A stretch of 64,000 nucleotides of DNA from Aulostomus chinensis (taxonomy: Eukaryota > Chordata > Actinopteri > Syngnathiformes > Aulostomidae). The notes beneath the pieces were generated by a model that was given only the letters and a program-made list of their open reading frames with translations, was not told the origin of the DNA and made no database searches. The stretch spans positions 10,394,805 through 10,458,804 of the forward strand of contig JBBMOA010000019.1 in NCBI GenBank assembly GCA_037954235.1, in the 5' to 3' direction. Below are positions 50,657 through 60,045 of this stretch, one piece after another (the stretch's first letter is position 1; each line of letters opens with the position of its first letter). A program made the translations under genes and the position numbers.

Positions 50657-53073
50657 TTATTTGTGTGTGTGTGTGTGTGTTCAGATGTCCGTGGCTGGCT
50701 GCGACCATCTGCCCTGCCGTGCCACCATGCTGTGCCATCCTTTTCCTTTTCGTGCTGGCCAACTTCACCATGGCAACCTTTATGGATGCTGGTGTTCTCC
50801 CGATGGGTTAGTCATTGAAGTGATTCTTTACAATCAGAAAATTAATGTGTTTTTTATAGAAGTGTTATATTCATGCATTGATGTCTCCAGCAAATGAGGA
50901 TGAGGACAAGGACGATGAATTCCGGGCTCCTCTTTATAAGAACGTGGATGTGAAGGGCGTCCAAGTGCGGATGAAGTGGTGCGCTTCGTGTCATTTCTAC
51001 AGACCTCCACGCTGCTCCCACTGCAGCGTCTGTGATCACTGTGTGGAGGTCGGTGCATATTTAAATATGTGAAGGGTGAATTTGAATGGGGGGGGGGATA
51101 AGAAAATAGAGGGCACGGATGGACGCATGAGAAGTGAGTGAGTGTGGAAATCTGTGTGGGAAAAGAGACAGTAAAGTGGGATTTCTGCTGTGAATGATGG
51201 ACAGATTGTGATGAAGGCAGAGAGACAAAGAGAGAAAGAGAGAGAGAAATCTCATTAATCAGGTTAATCCTTTTCTAGAAATTCAATTTCTGAGAGAGTT
51301 CAGATATTAAAGTGTAGTTAGAAAGCGCAGTGGATATAAAAAGACAAAAATTAATATGTGTTGTGAGATATTTCTTTTTTCTTTCCTAAAATCTGCCTGC
51401 AGGACTTTGATCATCACTGTCCTTGGGTGAACAACTGCATCGGGAGGAGAAACTACCGCTACTTCTTTCTGTTTCTGCTGTCACTGACAGGTCACATGAT
51501 CTGCGTCTTCACCTTCGGCCTCATGTACGTCCTGCATCACATGGATGAATTATGGAAGTTGCACTGCACCATCACGTATCCTTATCCATACTCAAGAGTG
51601 TGTATAGTGTGTACTTACACGTGTGAAAGCTTTGTCAGAAGTAGAAAGTACTCCCAGAATGCATCCCTCCACTGAGACAAACTGTCAGCTCCTGTCATGC
51701 ACGTCGGAGTGTGAGACTGTTCCGTAGAGCGTGAGGAAGGTTAAACCTGCTAATATTTGCACCTAGTATGAGTAGTAGAGTACTTGTGCATCCACTTGAT
51801 GGTGCTAGAGAAAATATATAATACGTGAACACAAGATATTGCAACTCTGACAGTATTATTTTGAGGCTACAAGATACAACTTGTTCCCACAATTTTGTAA
51901 TTTTTAGTCTGAGACATAAAACTTGTTTCTTCATTGACTTGTTTTGTGATCACAACTATAACTTGTATAAAAATTAACTATCAAGTTCTGTCTTGGCTTC
52001 ATAATACCAGTCCATCCATTTTCTATGTTAAGGGTTGTGGGGGGGCTGGAGCCTATCCCAGCTGACATTGGGTGAGAGGCGGGGTTCACCCTGGATGGGT
52101 CACAGGTCTGTCACAGGGCCATCAGGAGCAAGTAGGGGTTCGGTATCTTGCTCAAGGAGACTTTGACATGGTCACCGGGGGAAGAGAGGATTGAACTAGC
52201 GACCCTTCGTTTGCTTGGCGGCCACTCCACCTCTGAGCCACGCTGCCCCAGCTTCATAATAATGATAGAAAAATCTGTCTATGGTCACTCTTAGTCACCT
52301 TCTGTGACCACTAGGTGGCACTATGACTACAATTCAGGTGGTAAATGTCTGCAGGCAGGCATTCATTTAAACATGAATTCAGGGAAAGATCTGACTACGT
52401 AGTGTCCAGTTATAATCATCTCCTGTCAAATGAGGACATGTCCTAATTGGCCTCCGTGCCACAGGAACACCATTTAGAAAAAATTCCCAGTCTTCACAGT
52501 TATTAGTATGTTTCTGACCAAATATATGGATCTGGTTTACCCACTTTGAAGAGTTAAGTGTAAAAAAAAAAAAGAAAGAAAGAAAGAAAAGAAGTCATGC
52601 CCTGTTGCCACGATGTGGCGCTACAACTACACTGCCCCCAAACTGAATGAATTCTTCTTTGGCCTGTTCTATACCCCTCTACCAAATTTGGTGATTATCA
52701 GCCTCATATTCCTGCTGACAGACAGACAAAAGGCCTCTGACAAGATGACCTCTGTATGGAACTTTGAGGCAGTTTTCCTTAACCTGGTCTCCAGTTTGGT
52801 CGTGATCAGTATATCAGGGCTGTTTCTTCTCCCGGTTCTGGGTCTCACTGGATTCCACCTGTACCTTGTGTCTAGAGGACGCACCACCAACGAGCAAGTC
52901 AGTTTTATCTCCCCAATATAAACCTTCTGTCAGGCTGCTGGATTTCTTGTTTTGATCAGTTCATTACTTGTGTCCACACAGGTAACTGGGAAGTTTCAAG
53001 GAGGAGTGAATCCGTTTACACGAGGTTGTTGCAGCAACCTGGAGTATCTGGTTTGCAGTCCAATCTCTCCAAA
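44125..53073 (+). CDS. zdhhc8: zdhhc8 exons 1-6: membrane core and catalytic DHHC-CRD
   Basis: Residues 1-251. Four membrane segments are expected: ~12-34 (exon 1), ~45-65 (exon 2, FLFVLANFTMATFMD), ~149-170 (YFFLFLLSLTGHMICVFTF) and ~188-210 (LVVISISGLFLLPVLGLTGF). The cysteine-rich domain reads MKWCASCHFYRPPRCSHCSV (zinc ligands) followed by DFDHHCPW, with the catalytic cysteine at residue 134, the same number as in human. The TTxE motif appears as RTTNEQ. All key residues are present, so the enzyme should be active. Confidence 0.92.
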
Positions 53074-56028
53074 GTGAGAAGAAGTAGTTGTTGTTGTTTT
53101 GTTTTTGTTTTTTAAATATAATTGTCATCATTTCTGGTCATTTTTAACCCTTAACTTTCTCTCTTAGGTACACGGCGAGGCCCTGTAGGAAAACCGTCAT
53201 CCATATTCAGCCTCCGTTCCTGAGACCAGAGAATGACAGGCAGCTGCCAATAAAAGTCAGGGACAATGGCATACAGAGCCACGATGTCCAAAATAAAGTA
53301 AGCATTGAAATCTATGTTTCCACACACCATCATCTGAAGATGACGTCCGCTGTCAAGAGATGTGACTGGATCTCTCATGTCTCCTGTCAGCGAACCTCAG
53401 CTCGAGCTGTCGAGCTGTCAGATACCAAACAGATGAAAACTCCACCGCCGCTGCCGCCAAAACCAGAACACGGGCTGTTGAAAAGTCACCTAGCTGCCAT
53501 GGACGGTACTGCAGGATGCTTGATATGCTTTATTTCAATATTTTCTTCATATTATTTTTCATGTATTCTACAATTTCTTATTTTTAAAATCATGTGTTTT
53601 CCAGAGATTGGTCATCACACCAAATCCATCATTCCGGTATCCATCCCCACTGTGCCGCAGCTAAGGCCGGTCTTGGAGGCTATATCCCGAGGATCATCAC
53701 CCATTCCTCCAGAGCAGGTGCTGCTCACTCTGATATTCACTTATTATATTAGATACTGCAGAGATCACATGCTTTTTAGGCAAACCTTAAAGTTAGCATC
53801 ACTTGACCAAAAACAGCTGGAGCTGACAATGGATTTCACATTATGGCTGAAAATAAGATTCTATTGTAAACTGTAGATTGGCTTGTAAGTAAGTAAGTAA
53901 AGTTTATTGATGTAGCACCTTTGACAGATATAGAACCACAAAGTGCTTTACTTAGAGAGGCAAACACACAATTAAAAAAAAGAGGTTAAAAAGAAGAAAA
54001 ATAATGGTAATAATGTACATATGTATAAATACATCAATAAAACAAACATAATAGGGTCTTCGCCCTGGAGGACCTCCGGGCTCAGGTCCTAATTAACAAC
54101 AGGAACAAAGCAGCACCGGGGCTGACAAGTTGAAAACATAGCAGCAACGCAGAGACACAGTGAGATCAAGTTTAGCTAAAAGCCTGTCTGAATAAAAACA
54201 TTTTCTGCTGCTGCATGAAGCTGTCACGGGAGTCAAGAGAACGCAGTCGCAAAGGCAGAGCTTTCCATAAATTAGGTGCAACAGCTTGAAAAGTACAGTC
54301 ACCTCTGGTTTTGTGATGGATTTGAGGGACAGTAATGATTGGTGTGATGATCTCAGAGTCCAATTTGTTGCGTAAGGAAGGAGGAGGTCAGTAATGGTGG
54401 CGTATTCACTTTTCACTTTCATGATCACTGAATTTTAAATACAACTGTTAGAGGAGCAAAGCTAAACTATGTTACAAACAAATCGCACTGCGGGCGTGAG
54501 ACTCCAAGGTCAAACACCTCTGGATTCAAAAGTGTGTTTTTTATCTGCATATCTTATTTTATCGGAAAAAAAAACCTTAACAACCTTAAAATATTTTAAC
54601 CTTGGGTTAAAAACAACATTTATTTCCCCTTCAAAAATCCTACTGATATTGCGACAAAGGACGTGGAGGCTCAACAATGCGAACCCTACCTCTAACAGGG
54701 TTGTAGGGCTCCTTCCCGCATGGCTCTGTCACAGTGTGATTTGTTCCCTGTCTGACAGACATTTGGTTTGTTCTTTTTAGTTGCTGAAGACATCAGAGCA
54801 GCTAGGGAACGCTAAAGGTTTGGACCTCTGCTCCAATGAAAGCCCAGAGAGAGGCAGCCTGCCCCCCCTCCAGGCCAACACCATCTCCAGCTCACTCCAG
54901 CTCAACTCACACTCTCTCACCCTCAAACACAGCAACCGCCATGGTGGTAAATCCCAGCTTCCTGCTATGCATGCTGACAGTTTGGGACCCAATCCACCGC
55001 CAGGTATCATCTCCTCCAACCTGCTGGCCAACCACAGCAGCAGCCTCTCTCATGATAAACTCATCACCCCTGCAGACCCTCTGTTTCTGTCCCAGAGAGG
55101 GGCTCTTCCAGTCAGCTTCCACCCTCATTTCATGTCCCTGGCAGATGGGACTTTGGTTCAGCGACCCCCACCTCACGCCTACAGTCCAGTGTTTATGGGC
55201 ATCACCAGACAGTCTCCTCAGCCCCGAGACTCCTCACCTTCTTTGCAGGGTTTAACCTCAAGGGATCCTTCACCCTCCTTCTCAGGTTTCATTCAAAGAG
55301 ACACTTCACCTGCATTTCAAGGGCTGATGCCGAGGGACCTGGGTTCCCAAAGCGTAGCATCAAGAGACCTCACCCCTCCCGGTCTGGCAATACGAGATAT
55401 GACCGCTCAAAGTCTCCGAGACAGCCGTGATATTCTTCCACAGAGTTTGACACCTCCGAAGTCTGCTGCTGCTCGCTATGACAACTATTCAAAAGCCATC
55501 ATTTCATCTATCCATGAAAGACGTGAAATGGAAGAGAGGGAGAGGATGTTGCGTCTACAAGCCAGATCACAAGCCCTGTACGGCCCAGATATCGGCATCT
55601 ACGACATCCCGAGCAGGCGGAGTCTCCCACCAGACAACATGCGACCTCCGGGGTCCCGTGGACCAACTCCACCAGCCTATGGCTCGAGGGAGTTCCTGAT
55701 GAGCACAGGTATCCTTGGTTACGGCATGAGGACCTCCCCCCTCTCCAGCTCCTCCACATCATCTCTAACTCGAGGCCCTAAAATGTCCAGCTCTCCCCTG
55801 CAGAGCAGCAGCAGCAGCAGCCTGCAGGGTAGAGGCAGGTCTTCCTCTCCAGCCTACGGCCCTCCGGACCGACAGACACAACCCCTCCCTTCCTCTACAT
55901 CCACCCTGCCCCGTTTACCCTCCACTTCCTCCATCCCTCCATACACTTCCTATGGCACTACTAAGCGATCCTCTCTCCCATTCTCCTCTGAGCGGAAGGA
56001 TTCTGTCACCTTGGGAGCGCTGAAATAA
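44125..56028 (+). CDS. zdhhc8: Palmitoyltransferase ZDHHC8-type (complete frame)
   Basis: DHHC S-acyltransferase that attaches palmitate to cysteines of membrane-proximal proteins at the plasma membrane or Golgi. Ten coding exons in consistent phase give 785 residues (human ZDHHC8 765): 44125-44228, 50685-50806, 50891-51048, 51403-51575, 52795-52897, 52982-53073, 53168-53297, 53391-53505, 53605-53717 and 54781-56028. ZDHHC8 rather than ZDHHC5 is indicated by LVGSSSLFFVFTCPWL, the KNVDVKG block and the tail motifs ARYDNYSKAIISSIHERREMEERERML and IYDIPSRRSL. Teleosts have zdhhc8a and zdhhc8b, and I cannot say which this is. The frame ends ...VTLGALK without the VGGTTYEISV end of mammalian ZDHHC8. 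Confidence 0.93.
49962..50125. repeat. (TA)n/(TG)n compound microsatellite
   Basis: Alternating purine-pyrimidine tract of about 160 bases (TATG, TA and a final (GT)17-like block) within zdhhc8 intron 1, ending 9 bases before a CTCF-like motif at 50134. Confidence 0.9.
50590..50681. repeat. (TA)n(TTTA)n(TG)n tract abutting the zdhhc8 exon 2 acceptor
   Basis: About 60 bases of TA, then TTTATTTATTT, then (GT)8-9, ending in TTCAG directly before exon 2 at 50685. The repeat therefore replaces the normal polypyrimidine tract. Confidence 0.9.
52007..52250 (-). mobile_element. tRNA-derived SINE with target-site duplication, zdhhc8 intron 4
   Basis: Minus-strand copy of the same SINE body (CCTATCCCAGCTGACATTGG; GAGAGGCGGGGTTCACCCTGG-like) with a B-box-like GTTCAATCCTC and a GGGGCAGCGTGGCTC head at 52235-52249. 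It is flanked by perfect 11-base direct repeats GCTTCATAATA at 51996-52006 and 52251-52261, so the insertion is well defined and fairly young. Confidence 0.88.
52600..52735 (+). repeat. Dispersed teleost repeat fragment
   Basis: The string GCCACGATGTGGCGCTACAACTAC followed by ACCAAATTTGGTGATTATCAGCC and CCTGCTGACAGACAGAC is of a kind I recognise as scattered widely in fish genomes. Related head sequences occur at 49666, 50134 and 52308. The family name is unknown to me. Confidence 0.5.
53168..56028 (+). CDS. zdhhc8: zdhhc8 exons 7-10: cytoplasmic tail
   Basis: Residues 251-785, predicted disordered. Exon 7 gives IHIQPPFLRPENDRQLPIKV (family PPFLRPE motif) and exon 8 PPPLPPKPE (SH3-ligand-like). 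Exon 10, 1248 bases, holds Ser/Pro-rich sequence, a tandem series of RD-x-SP units (55225-55445), the conserved RYDN...SIHERREMEERERML helix and a Ser-rich end. The stop is TAA at 56026-56028, overlapping an AATAAA string. The frame is open and codon use looks normal, so it is coding, but the usual C-terminal PDZ ligand is absent. Confidence 0.88.
53887..54432. mobile_element. Dispersed repeat/retroelement remnant in zdhhc8 intron 9
   Basis: Starts with (GTAA)4 and AGTTTATTGATGTAGCACC...CACAAAGTGCTTTAC, a motif very common in teleost interspersed repeats. The minus strand has an imperfect frame (TNWTLRSSHQSLLSL, TKPEVTVLFKLLHLIYG, SSRKCFYSDRLLAKLDL) that I have seen repeated across fish genomes. 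No intact protein domain can be named, so the class is uncertain. Confidence 0.5.
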
Positions 56029-56382
56029 AAACCGATGGTGTGAATGAATCATTGTTACAGCGTTAGTCTCAGTCTCCCAGATACTTTGTACATATGAGGC
56101 TGTGTGGGACTTCCCTGTGTGGGAGGATATGTGAGAAACAAATACACATTGAGGAATAAACGTCAAAATATTCTTACACGTGTGACTGTCAATACAAACA
56201 AGGCGATTCTCAGGATAGTCGTGCCTCCTCGGAGAGAGCGAGCTCTGAGAGGAGCTATGTGAAGACTACAGATTTATGGTTGTATGTGTTTTGATATTGC
56301 TTTTGTGAAACAATGTAATACATTATCTTTGTCTCCCACTGAAAAAAACCCTATTTAATAGAATTTTGTAGTTGTTTATATG

Positions 56383-56388
56383 AATAAA
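56383..56388 (+). terminator. zdhhc8: zdhhc8 poly(A) signal
   Basis: AATAAA 355 bases after the stop, followed by T-rich DNA (ATTTTGTAATTTTCATTTGG). A second AATAAA lies at 56155-56160 and another overlaps the stop codon at 56024-56029, so alternative ends are possible. Confidence 0.6.
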
Positions 56389-58084
56389 CCTATTTTGTAA
56401 TTTTCATTTGGTTTTTGTCATTTTCTGGTGCGAGTCGCTGTCAGGGAAGCTGCGTTGAAATATTAATGACATCATTACATTATACCATGCACTCTGAGTA
56501 GCAAAAAGGACAGAGTGAAGTGATTTTTGTTGTCACTCACAGTACATTGGTCATGCACAAGTTCAACAAAATGAGTTTGCCATTTCCATAATGTCAACTT
56601 AGTACATGCAAATCAACAGATAAATACGAATAAACAGAGTCAAGCAACAACAGCATGAGCCGTATCCTGCAGTAGTAAAATGCAACAAAGCCAATAATGT
56701 CGGCTGCGGCGTATAAATTGAAAGTTGCAGCACATATTTAAAAGTTACAGAAAAGAAAAGAAAAAAATGGGATGATATTTACTATAAGTTTGTATGTGGC
56801 TTCCTCTAGCGGGCAGATTCAGAAGCTGCAGTGATTATAACCAGCAGATGGCGCTATTGTGTATAAAATGCCACAATGGAGCAGATCTGAAGCTGCAATA
56901 CCTGAGAGGGATACACGGGCATGTTGTGTAACAGCAGTTAAACACCACTGCAGCTATCTCAAACTGAAAGGAAAACACTTTAGTTTAATCTACAGCACCA
57001 GTGTGAGGCTTTTTCCTTGTTTCCTCCGAGCCAGACAAGGAATCTGGTGGCAAATATGAAATTTTCTCCTTCAGTTTAGGAGAGCCGATGATGAAACTCA
57101 GCGATAGTTAGCGGTCCAAAAGCAAACAAACCTTGTGTTCTTCCAAATGATGTTAAGAGCCCAAATTTCTGTGAGGTGCCTCTATTATATTTTAAGTCCA
57201 ATTTTCAAGTGCAAGTATCTATTTGACATCATTTGAACCAGGAGAACACAAATGTACCGGAACATGAAGTAGTGCTTCACTTCAGCCGCTCAGAGAAAAA
57301 CCGACTGACAAGGAAACTATTAGGTGCAGTATGATCCAATCATGGATTTTTTTCTTTCCGGGATTAAGAGCTTTTTTGTTTTTTTTTACCAAACACCCCC
57401 TCCAAAAAAGGTCAGAGGCTAGAGCTTCTCGCGTGCGTTCAGTTGTAGACGTGCAGATATGGAAACAGTAACGCTTGAACAGTCTGATTCATTTAAACTG
57501 CTGGCAGGAATTTACAACAGAGCCCAATAACTGACACCAGAATGGTAAATTTAGAGGGATGTAAAAATGGCTCTATTAAAAGGCTTAGCTAGAGGCCTGG
57601 CAGCAACAAAAGCTGCGGAACATGAGCAGGGAAAAAAAAAAAAAAAAAGAACCCTCTCAGTTGGAACGCCTAGGAGCTACAAAAAAAAAGAAAAATGTAA
57701 ACAGCAGTTTTTAGTAGTCACCAGAGCAGTTGCTCTTGCCAAAAATGTCAAACAAGATAGCAGATTATATTACACAGCGTTTTCACCCAAGAGTCTGTGA
57801 AGACAACAGTGGAGAATGGATGAGGACAGCGCCAAAGAATCAGAAGAAGCCGAGAGGGATGTGAGGAAGCTGTCGTCTGTGACTCACTGACATTGTCTCC
57901 TCCGGTTTGTATAAATCAGTGCTAAAAAAAAAGAAGAAGAACATAATTCATTTTCATTTTTCATTTTTCCACACAAAAAAAAGTAGCACAAACCATGACA
58001 AAAAACCATCAGAAACCGAAACCGTAAGGAGACAGTAACAAGACATCTGATCCCCTTTCGAAACATTAGGATTTTGAAAATGTG
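56389..58084. other. Intergenic region downstream of zdhhc8
   Basis: Noncoding by inspection. It contains a CTCF-like CCAGCAGATGGCGCT at 56841-56855 and poly(A) tracts near 57632-57648 and 57679-57687. An open frame of 77 codons at 57567 has no family resemblance. Confidence 0.4.
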
Positions 58085-58297
58085 TCTGTGAATATTCTCA
58101 GTTATCCAGGTCATCGTAATCCTCAAAAAAGACCAAACTAGGCAACTGGACTCACCTCCTGTAAGTGAAGACGTTTCGCCTCTCATCCAAGAAGCTTCTT
58201 CAGTTCTAAAATTCTGGTGGGAAGTATCAGGTATATAAGCGCCCCAGGGAGGTGGTGGCAAAAACAAGTGGTGGTCAGGCCAGAACATTTAGGCTCG

Positions 58298-59068
58298 TTA
58301 GGTGGTGATGTGAGTCGTTGGCCTCAGTTTCGGGTCGTTACCCCTCCCAGTCCTCTGTGGAGGTTTTTGGTCGTTCAGGTCACCTGAATGAAGGCGTGAA
58401 AGCTGGCTGCACCTCCTAAGGAGGGATCTAAGGACAGCATTGTAGGTGGGTGATAAGTGGTGTCTGAGGCCCCCTCCTCTGTTCAAAGATGAACGTTCTA
58501 GTTTGACATGAATGGCTTCTTTCACCCTTCTTTCAAACCATCTGTCCTCCCTGGCTAGAACGCGTACCTTGTGGTCTTTAAAGGAGTGCCCCTTCTCCTT
58601 GAGGTGGAGGTGGACTGCTGAGTCCTGGCCTGTGGTTGTGGCCCTCCTGTGTTGCGCCATGCGTTTGTGCAGTTGTTGTTTTGTCTCCCCTATGTGCAGG
58701 TCAGAGCATTCCTCGTTACACTGGACTGCATAAACAACATTACTCTGTTTATGCTTTGGAACCTTGTCTTTAGGATGGACAAGTTTTTGCCTCAGGGTGT
58801 TGCTGGGCTTAAAGTGCACGGGGATCTGATGTATGTTAAAGATCCCTCTGAGTTTCTCTGAAACTCCTGCCACATATGGGATGACAACGCTCCTCTTCTT
58901 TTGGGCGTCATTTTTCTCATCCTCCCTGGGCTTCTTGGCAGTTTTAATGAAAGCCCAGTTCAGATAACCACAATTTTGGAGAGCTGAGTGGATGTGGTCG
59001 TGTTCCCTTTGTTTCCCATCTGTTTTGGAAGGGATATTTTGTGCTCTGTGTTTGAGAGTTCGGATCAC
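58298..59068 (-). pseudogene. Penelope-like GIY-YIG endonuclease domain
   Basis: A 256-codon frame continuing from the RT after another frame change near 59060. NVVYAVQCNEECSDLHIGET corresponds to the GIY and YIG motifs (VVYAV at about 58738; HIG in place of YIG at about 58696), followed by KRMAQHRRATTT, VHLHLKEKGHSF and REDRWFERRVKEAIHVKLE. It belongs to the retroelement and is not a host SLX1-type nuclease. The Tyr-to-His change at the YIG motif suggests loss of activity. Confidence 0.82.
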
Positions 59069-59993
59069 CCCTAGTTTGTGCTCGAGTGGGTGGTGTTATC
59101 TGGAGATACTGATCCGTGTGGGTGGGTTTCCTGTAGACCCCAATGTTAGGTTCCCCATTGTTTTCAACGTGTACCGCACAGTCTAGAAAAGCCAAACAGT
59201 TGTCTTTGACATCTTCCCTCGTGAATGTGATGTTCCTGTCCAGCGAGTTAAGGTGTTCAGTGAAAGGCTCAGCTTCACTTTTCCTGGTGGTGACCCAGGT
59301 GTCGTCTACGTATCTGAACCAATGTCTCGGCAGGTGGTCTCTGAATGTTCCCAAGGCTAGACTCTCCATCTCTTCCATGTACAGGTTTGCTACAATGGGG
59401 GATACCGGAGATCCCATGGCACAGCTGTGTTTTTGCCTGTAGAAACCATTGTTGTATTGGAAGTAGGTGGTGTTGAGGCAAAGGTCAAGAAGGTCACACA
59501 CCTGTTCAGGTGAGAGGTTGGTCCTTTTCGCTAGAGTTTTGTCTCTCTGGAGTTTTGTCTCTTGACTGTCTGTACAGCATCTCCCGTGGGGTTGCATGTG
59601 AACAAAGATGTCACATCCCATGAAACCATGGTTTCTTCAGGGTCTAGACTGATTTGTCTGATTTTGTCTGCAAAATCCATGGAATTTATTATGTGGTGGG
59701 GGGTGTTACCCACCAGAGGAGAAAGGATGGAGGCAAGAAACGTAGCACTATTGGTGGTTACAGAGTTAATGCTACTCACAATGGGTCTGAGTGGGGCGCC
59801 ATCTTTATGGATTTTCGGCAGCCCATAGATGCATGGAATAGCATCGCCAGGATAGTTTGTAGTAGAGAGCTCGGTCAACAGCTTGTTCCTTCTCCAGCTT
59901 CTGCAGGCAGTTAACCACCTTGGTTTTGAAGGTGTTGGTGGGATCCCGTTTAAGAGTCTCATAGGTTGCTGTGTCAGAGAGGAGGCTGCTCAC
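58944..59993 (-). pseudogene. Penelope-like reverse transcriptase (frameshifted)
   Basis: Conserved RT blocks appear in order on the minus strand: DTATYETLKRDPTNTFKTKV (59993 side), CIYGLPKIHKDGAPLRPIVS with WDVTSLF, QKHSCAMGSPVSPIVANLYM, and the catalytic RYVDDTWV (YVDD at about 59312-59301), then TREDVKDNCLAFLDC and YRKPTHTDQY. They sit in three frames, with shifts near 59870 and 59580. The active-site residues survive, but the reading frame does not. Confidence 0.85.
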
Positions 59994-60045
59994 TCTGGAG
60001 TGGTAATCGGCCGTGTTAAGGAAGGTTTTGGAAATGACTCCAGTT

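Larger units (their letters stand above)
44229..50684. other. zdhhc8 intron 1 (6.5 kb)
   Basis: The only large intron of the gene. It holds (TC)n near 44421-44444, (CTA)n/(ATA)n at 45978-46021, a second imperfect (CTA)n at 46180-46236, an AC-rich block near 48013-48052, and AT/GT arrays near its 3' end. A fragment near 47580-47730 resembles a recurrent teleost repeat (TTTTGGAGTTCTCCTGCTGACAG). No internal exon or RNA gene could be supported. Confidence 0.6.
58085..60045 (-). mobile_element. Penelope-like retroelement, 5'-truncated and frameshifted
   Basis: On the minus strand a reverse transcriptase and a GIY-YIG endonuclease follow one another, the defining order of Penelope-like elements (Neptune/Poseidon types in fish). 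The coding part is broken by frameshifts into at least three overlapping frames. Past the endonuclease stop comes a noncoding tail (58297-58085) with GGATGAGAGGCGAAACGTCTTC-like sequence that is widespread in fish genomes. The 5' boundary near 60.0 kb is uncertain: coding similarity fades about 60000-60045. No terminal repeat or target-site duplication could be fixed by eye. It is almost surely immobile. Confidence 0.88.

Noticed and set aside
53887..54432. 111-codon minus-strand frame as a host gene
   Set aside because: Its sequence resembles a recurrent teleost interspersed repeat and lies inside a zdhhc8 intron between well-phased exons.
57030..57075. GGKYEI-like peptide downstream of zdhhc8 as a possible missing PDZ-ligand exon
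   Set aside because: Only a loose match to GGTTYEISV, wrong spacing, no terminal Val-stop and no convincing acceptor; judged chance.
58298..59068. GIY-YIG frame as a host structure-specific nuclease
   Set aside because: It directly follows a Penelope-type reverse transcriptase on the same strand, lacks a RING/PHD zinc domain and has no introns, so it belongs to the retroelement.
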